Shown: piece by piece, positions 58,996 through 64,000 of the stretch
How positions within the stretch are numbered: position 1 is the first letter of the stretch
How the letters are laid out: each line of letters begins with the position of its first letter
Source: Acanthosoma haemorrhoidale
Taxonomy: Eukaryota > Arthropoda > Insecta > Hemiptera > Acanthosomatidae
Assembly (NCBI GenBank): GCA_930367205.1
Contig: OV884009.1
Span: 116,263,454 to 116,327,453, forward strand
Length of the DNA stretch: 64,000 nt
Reading direction: 5' to 3'
Translations under genes and position numbers: made by a program
Notes under the pieces: generated by a model
What the model was told of the DNA's origin: nothing
Databases searched by the model: none
The model's input: only the letters and a program-made list of their open reading frames with translations

Positions 58996-60316
58996 ACTAC
59001 ACCTCACACATTTCGGCGATTTGAAGCAGTATTGCCGGGTATGGCCATATTCCTGGCAATTCTGGCACATGGGGATGCCGCGCTTCTCATTATAGGTGCT
59101 TACGTGGAAAAGCACGTTATTAACATGGCGGATTAGTTTTTGTTTGTCCGCAGTAAGAGTTGCGTCACCGATTACAAGGACTGGCTCAATATCAGTTTTG
59201 GCGCCATTGTGGTCACTTTTTCTTAGTCTGTAGACTTAGTAGATATAATATAGACTGTAGTAGATATAATCCCTCCAACGGAATCTATGTTCTCTTGAAT
59301 TTTTTCTATGGGATGCGTTAAGTCAAATCCGTGAATTTCTTATTCGGTTTTGTTCCCCTCAGAGCATATGTGTGATACGGGATTTAAGCTGCTTTAAGTG
59401 CGGCGGCTGTTGTTGTTAGGGCTTGTTCCGTGGCACAAAACAATTTGGTATCCTGCTGTCCTTGGACTATATATATGGTATCCCGTGACGATGTATTCTT
59501 TGAGGAGCCTGGTCAAGTCATAACTGTTTAATTTTCCCATGACTAGGGAGGTATCGGTTTTGGTTTATTAATCATGGGCTCGGATTGTTCCGTTTGTGGT
59601 TGACCCGTATTTAAGGGTTCGAAAGAATTCTGAACCCGAGTTACGGTTTGTGGCACTGTTCGGGGTCGACAGTGTCTTTTGGGCTGGTGGTATCCCTCAG
59701 TATTGTCCGTATCGGACTCGGGGCTGGCTGGGGAGTCGGAAATGGTATAAGTAATGTCCATTCGTGTGGCAGATGATTTGCGGGAACCTTTACGGGCGGG
59801 CATTGTCTCTGTGGGTACGTGCGACGCACACCCAGTTGGGGGAAAAATCACTGAATCACCAAGAATTTCTTAAAACAACTTACAGTTCCTCGAAAGCTGC
59901 TCCTATCACTTCCTGTCTTCTCGAGAAACACTTTGTAACTAAGTTCACCGAAAAACACTAAGTTCACTGAAAAACAAATCGCTGAGTAAGAATAATATCT
60001 ATAAGAATATAGGAATGCTGCAATAAGAAAACGCACAAACTAAGGGGAGCCCACGGTCCACTGTTCGAGACTAAAAATCTCCAAATCTGGGCCTTATTTG
60101 GCAGGTCAGAGGCTGGGCTGTGCCCGCGCCCTCTAGTGAGCCTCGTATCGTGAACCAGTTCCCCTCTCTAACTGACTGCGAAGGTTTTTATTATTGCAAT
60201 ATGGAAACGTATGCGGGTATTTTCTGGTACGAGAAGAGGGGAACTTTTATTTATTCGTGGTGAAAAAGATGGTACAACAACATTAAATAAATTATTTCAA
60301 TCACTTACATTACTTA

Positions 60317-60825
60317 CAGCCTCAGCTACGCTAAAAGGCGTATAAAATTAGCTTTAGAGGACAGGGCAAGACTCTCTTGGAGAGAAACTAAGAAACAGGA
60401 ACACTCGAAACTGTTTCTTGATGGACCCTGTAAGAGAAGAAGCTCAGCACTTCTATCAATGGACAGGTGGACACTCAAAACTGTGACAGGACTCTATACA
60501 GGTCACTGTCGGTTAAACAAACACCTCTTTAATTTGGGGATAGTTGGATCACCAATCTGCAGATTCTGCAAGAAAGAGGGAGAAACGGCACGTCATATAA
60601 TATGTGACTGTGATAACCTAGCTAGAAGGCGATACCTTCACTTTGGTAGTGATCGCATTGTAGACCCCAAACTATGTGAACTGATCGATCCATTCAGTAT
60701 CCTCAGATTTGCAAAGGCCGTGGGCCTGTCACATATATAGGACAGGGACATGGACGGCGCACAATAGTTCTCACTGAGGCCGCGGTGCACAAATGCCGGA
60801 ACAAATAATAAATAAATAAATAAAA
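60317..60825 (+). mobile_element. 5'-truncated LINE tail of RNase H-bearing type (I/LOA/R1-like)
   Basis: Bracketed by an 11-bp TSD TACATTACTTA (60306-60316 and 60826-60836). It encodes only the C-terminal end of ORF2: W..KT.TGLYTGHCRLNKHL, then a CCHC-like C-x2-C-x8-H-x4-C (CRFCKKEGETARHIICDC), ending at TAG 60738-60740. This tail occurs in I-superfamily LINEs that carry RNase H; the clade is a guess. The 3' end is an (AATA)n tail. The retained coding piece is open from about 60325, so the insertion is fairly recent. Confidence 0.8.
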
Positions 60826-60836
60826 TACATTACTTA

Positions 60837-61499
60837 TAGAAATCTACATAGATTTCATCTTTTGTTAAAGTTTAATTTTCTCTGCAAATTGTCGGAGGAA
60901 ATCTGTCCATCATTTGTATAGGCTCTATTGCTACAATTCAATCTGGCCCTTGGTGTCAATATTCCTTATATAATAAGAGCGATGGAGGTAGAATAAAGGT
61001 AAGTGCCGAAGCAGTAGGCCTTGGATGCTAGGAAGTGAACCGGAGTCGCCGACAGAAAGTGTGCCTTTGTGACGATCCCCGAGGGGCCATAGTTACCTCC
61101 AAGACTTAGTTCATTAGCCACCTGTTTCTTACTTGGCCGACAGGGGGCTTAGGACCTGTGCTTAGGGCGGGACCCTCTTTAATAAGCTTTCTAACTTTCT
61201 AGCACTTAATACTGAAACCTGAGGAGGCCACGTCCAGGTCGCTAACGCCTTACCCTTCCCTCCCTGGAAGGTGTGGACGGGAGATTTGTTTGCTGGAGGG
61301 GGAGGCAAGTTTTTAACTGTAATTTATTGTTTAACATAACAGCTATATCTATAGTACTATCATAAGTTATGGCGAAACTTTTGTATAATCAACGGCATGA
61401 GTTATTCACTTCTTTAAATAGGAATAATCACGCAAAACATTTAAATAAAAAAACAAAAACGCAAACCCCATTATTTTTTTTTCTTATCCCTTTATTACA
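60837..61499. other. No gene recognised
   Basis: A GC-richer patch (61000-61310) has no recognisable frame or repeat; the rest is AT-rich. Confidence 0.45.
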
Positions 61500-62400
61500 A
61501 AATTAATATATGGTTCAAAATACGAATCTATTTAAAATATCTTCATTATATTTCCTGTAGCTTGGCTGAGTGATCTAGATTGTACCAAAGTATAATGATT
61601 TACATTATACATTAATAAAATGAATTTATTAAAAGTAATGCGGCTAACCTTATTTATCATAGACTTACTAACTAACTTACATCTAACAATAAAACTTGAA
61701 CTAAATGTGGACCTAATATTCCCCGACAGCCTATGCCATCGATGTGGGAAGGGTGGTGGGGTCATAGTGTTGAACACTGGGCTTGTGAGGTGCTGCAACG
61801 AGTCAAATTGATGTGTCTCCGGTGGATGAACTCACCCATCCGATGCCACACCAAGCAACGGGTGCTGATCGTCGTTATTTAACCTCGAGAGAGAGAGGTA
61901 TGTCGTATCAGTTTTCATTCTGATGTTGATAGATTGATAAAAACCATTCTGAAATTGATAGACTATTAGTTGTTTTGACAGTCAAGTGATTATATAGTGG
62001 GGCACTGTACAGCAGAGTTGGCCGGAGGACACACTTATATATCATTAGTTTGAGACACAGCGACAAGTTGGAAAGGATGAGGCGAAGTTAGGAAGTGGTG
62101 AAGCCGGTAAGACCTGTGTCGTACTTTTTCTATTTTCTTACTAAAATGAGTAGAGAAATGAAGATTCCTATCCATTTTTATTCCCAGATAGTACATTGAG
62201 AAAGCCGGTGAGTTCTCTTGCCCTCCTATACTATAGGATTATGGCAAGGCCTTTTTCCCTTTTGGTGGGAGAAGATTACGCAATCGGTCTTCCCGGCGTT
62301 CACACTGATGTTTAACCATCCAGTCCGTCACTGATACTGACTCGGCCTGTGCAAGAGCTCTTTGTGCACTCATGCTGCTGCTGTAAACTCCAACGGTCCG
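61500..62400 (-). pseudogene. J2-family LINE fragment: RT C-terminus
   Basis: The minus strand from 62400 reads VYSSSMSAQRALAQAES, YYLGIKMDRNLHFSTHF and KIEKVRHRSYRL in shifting frames. It then gives RRHINFFDSL-like sequence and MTPPPFPHRW (61798-61740), matching the C-terminus of the LINE at 53757-60066. The tail ends near a T-rich run at 61470-61485. Decayed, with many frameshifts. Confidence 0.65.
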
Positions 62401-64000
62401 CCTAACAACCGTATTAATATATTACTCAACATTATTAATTCATAATGTAATTTTTATGTGTCTGACGTATTCGTGGTGTTCACCCGCGTCCTTCGATCAG
62501 TCCCCATGTCCTAAAAATGGGAATACATGTCTTATCTACCAGACAAGTGGGACCAGGGTGCCGACTGCGCCCCGGTTGGCCTCAGGGCTGCCTATAGCCC
62601 TTTTCTCGCTATCCTACTCACTTGGACCATAAGACATATATAGTAGCTGTGTTAAATTGTATAAAACACTCTAAACATGTTATAAGATATATTTTGTTAT
62701 TATATCTGTAATATAGGGATAACAGTTAAAATAATTAGAAAATCGCTATTAAAATGATCGTACATATTAGCGACCCCCCCCCCAAAAAAAGTTTGATTGA
62801 TGGATTTTATTGGTGCTCTCACACCTTAGACACAGGTTGCGAAGTATTATAAGATCTTTAATGTGTTCCTGGGCCCAGATTTTAATCTGATTATTATCTG
62901 ATTAAAAAACTTAATAATTCAAATAGTCTTCAGAAACACAAACAGTCTTTTATTTATGTTTAGAAATGTACTAAGCCAAATAGACTTTTAAAACCAATGT
63001 TTTTACATATACTCAATATTATATAACGGAATCTTTTTAGTTACTGTCGCAACCGCGAGAAATATTAGTATATTTCAATGACATTGTAACGTGTCGGCTA
63101 TGAAGTATTTTTTACGATAAAAGTTTAGTATTAATTAATGATAATCGGAATTCCCTGAGTCTTATTTTCTTCAGGAAATTATTCGAGGCTGCTACATTTC
63201 CTGACAGCTAGAAGATATAAACAGGGTTAAAGGAGAGCTCAGGGCTCAAGACAAGATTGCGATTGATTTAGAGTTCAAAGGGTCGGGTGATAAGACCCCG
63301 CCGGTAAGTGGATCGCAAGGAGGAAAGATACTCAGCTCTAGCGGAAAAGGGAAATTTCTTGATATAAACCGGCTTGAAAAGTGAGCACATTGCTAACACA
63401 AAAATATACCACCAGAAACCTTAAGTGTCAGTTAAACTTAAAAATATTTATGTTGTTATACATATACATATAAATGTTGTTATGGATCAATAGTCGAAAT
63501 AAGGAAAGGGTTGTAGGTCAAAAGAATGAGTTAGTGGCTAACGACAAAGAAAGTTAGAGAATGGAAAATTAATCTAGAATGGCTAAACCATTACCAGGAG
63601 ATTGAAGTTAGAAGAAAGGGTGGAATGAAAATGAGTGTAACGGATGGTCAAAGTGGAAGAGAGTAGGGCAGTGCATGTCTGAAGAGGAGAAGAGGCAATT
63701 AGCAGAATCCAGTCAAGAAGATTTTAAGCGGACTTTAGTCAAACGGACCTCTTTCAATTATTATATCTGTTGTAGCAAGAATTAGTCAGGATTGTTAAAT
63801 TTTCTCTATTCATTAGACTATGATATAACGATACTTACCTACTCGATCCACGGTGAAGTGGGGACAAGTAGTTAACTATGTTCTGTATTTACAGATATTA
63901 AACCAAAGGATAAACATTACAATTGGAGGAACATCAATGCTTTATTTAATAATAAATGGTTTTAATACTTGTGTAGTTAATCTTGGGATCAGAACACTAA
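62401..64000. other. AT-rich DNA, nothing recognised
   Basis: No gene supported. A repeat-like stretch (62510-62590) resembles 31615-31690, and a C10 run lies at 62765-62774. Confidence 0.45.

Larger units (their letters stand above)
55370..59803 (-). pseudogene. J2 ORF1 (gag-like), split by hAT copy 2
   Basis: The likely start is an ATG at 59803 (MPARKGSRKS), giving a basic, serine/proline-rich N-terminus. Stops and frame changes follow near 59250-59390. Next come three zinc knuckles: CQNCQEYGHTRQYC (about 59020-59060), a second (CVRC...H...C) in which the hAT sits, and CANCREGHVASYQRC near 55690. A glutamine/proline-rich tail ends at TGA 55370-55372. The three-knuckle arrangement matches Jockey gag-like proteins. 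Confidence 0.8.
53757..60066 (-). mobile_element. Second Jockey-like LINE family (J2), near full length, split by hAT copy 2
   Basis: Bracketed by GAGACGAAAAAT (53745-53756) and GAGACTAAAAAT (60067-60078), a 12-bp target duplication with one mismatch. The 3' tail on the minus strand is a run of A followed by (TA)n next to the left duplication. Without the hAT it is about 3.1 kb because part of ORF2 is deleted. It has ORF1 and ORF2 in Jockey order. It is distinct from copies A-H in protein sequence. Confidence 0.82.
53321..60279 (+). mobile_element. Solo LTR, subfamily L2, split by a LINE insertion
   Basis: The 5' part (53321-53756) starts TGTTGGGTTGTGAGGG and shares CACGAATTC.CACTCGGTATC with the LTR at 16447-17293. 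The 3' part (60067-60279) matches the ends at 12241-12594 and 11155-11662 (AATATGGAAACGTATG, TATTTTCTGG, GAGAAGAGGGGAACTT) and ends GGTACAACA. Perfect TSDs ACATT (53316-53320 and 60280-60284) bracket both parts, showing that the 6.3 kb between them is a later insertion. Without it the LTR is about 650 bp. Confidence 0.85.

Overview
The window is transposon-rich eukaryotic DNA, most probably from an insect. Jockey-type LINEs with three gag zinc knuckles, a Copia element primed by an internal initiator-tRNA site, AGTTA...TAACT LTRs of the gypsy/errantivirus type, a hAT pair and a piggyBac remnant occur together in AT-rich DNA. I find no confident host gene, no rRNA or tRNA gene, and no bacterial operon. 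The only host-gene hint is a possible 41-nt exon at 8607-8647. Roughly half of the sequence can be assigned to mobile elements; the remainder is unassigned AT-rich DNA.

Layout. 1-2971 (-): a Ty3/Gypsy element cut by the window edge, with gag and pol joined by a -1 frameshift site. 4780-6540 (-): a decayed endonuclease/reverse-transcriptase LINE. 10650-12690: a broken Jockey copy (copy A) carrying two inverted LTR remnants. 16447-17293: a solo LTR. 17587-29893: an almost full-length Jockey LINE (copy B). Its ORF1 is split by a Copia element (18499-26116, TSD ATAAG). The Copia is itself split by a deletion-derivative Gypsy (19937-21963, TSD AGTT) and by a solo LTR (24733-25687, TSD GCCCT). The 3' end of copy B is tandemly duplicated (595-bp unit, 29298-30487). 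32800-38620 (-): a Jockey copy (copy C) containing two errantivirus-type solo LTRs in opposite orientation and a 3222-bp hAT element (35252-38473, TSD GCCATGAG). A further Jockey fragment (copy D) follows to 39312.

The right half is sparser. It holds a solo LTR (45345-46116), a 54-bp minisatellite (47250-47436), Jockey copies (48977-49118 and 50225-51692) and a piggyBac remnant (51700-52506). A second nest follows. A solo LTR (53321-60279, TSD ACATT) is split by a second Jockey-like LINE (53757-60066, TSD about GAGACKAAAAAT), which is split by a second hAT copy (55774-58995, TSD ACTACACC) that looks identical to the first. Next come a 5'-truncated RNase H-type LINE tail (60317-60825, 11-bp TSD) and a fragment of the second LINE family (61500-62400).

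These pieces do not cooperate as a pathway; they record successive insertions whose order the target-site duplications give directly. The most recent visible event is probably the spread of the hAT element. It encodes only the C-terminal part of a transposase, so a source elsewhere presumably moved it. I did not find a convincing new biological system; the hAT pair and the two nests are the best leads.
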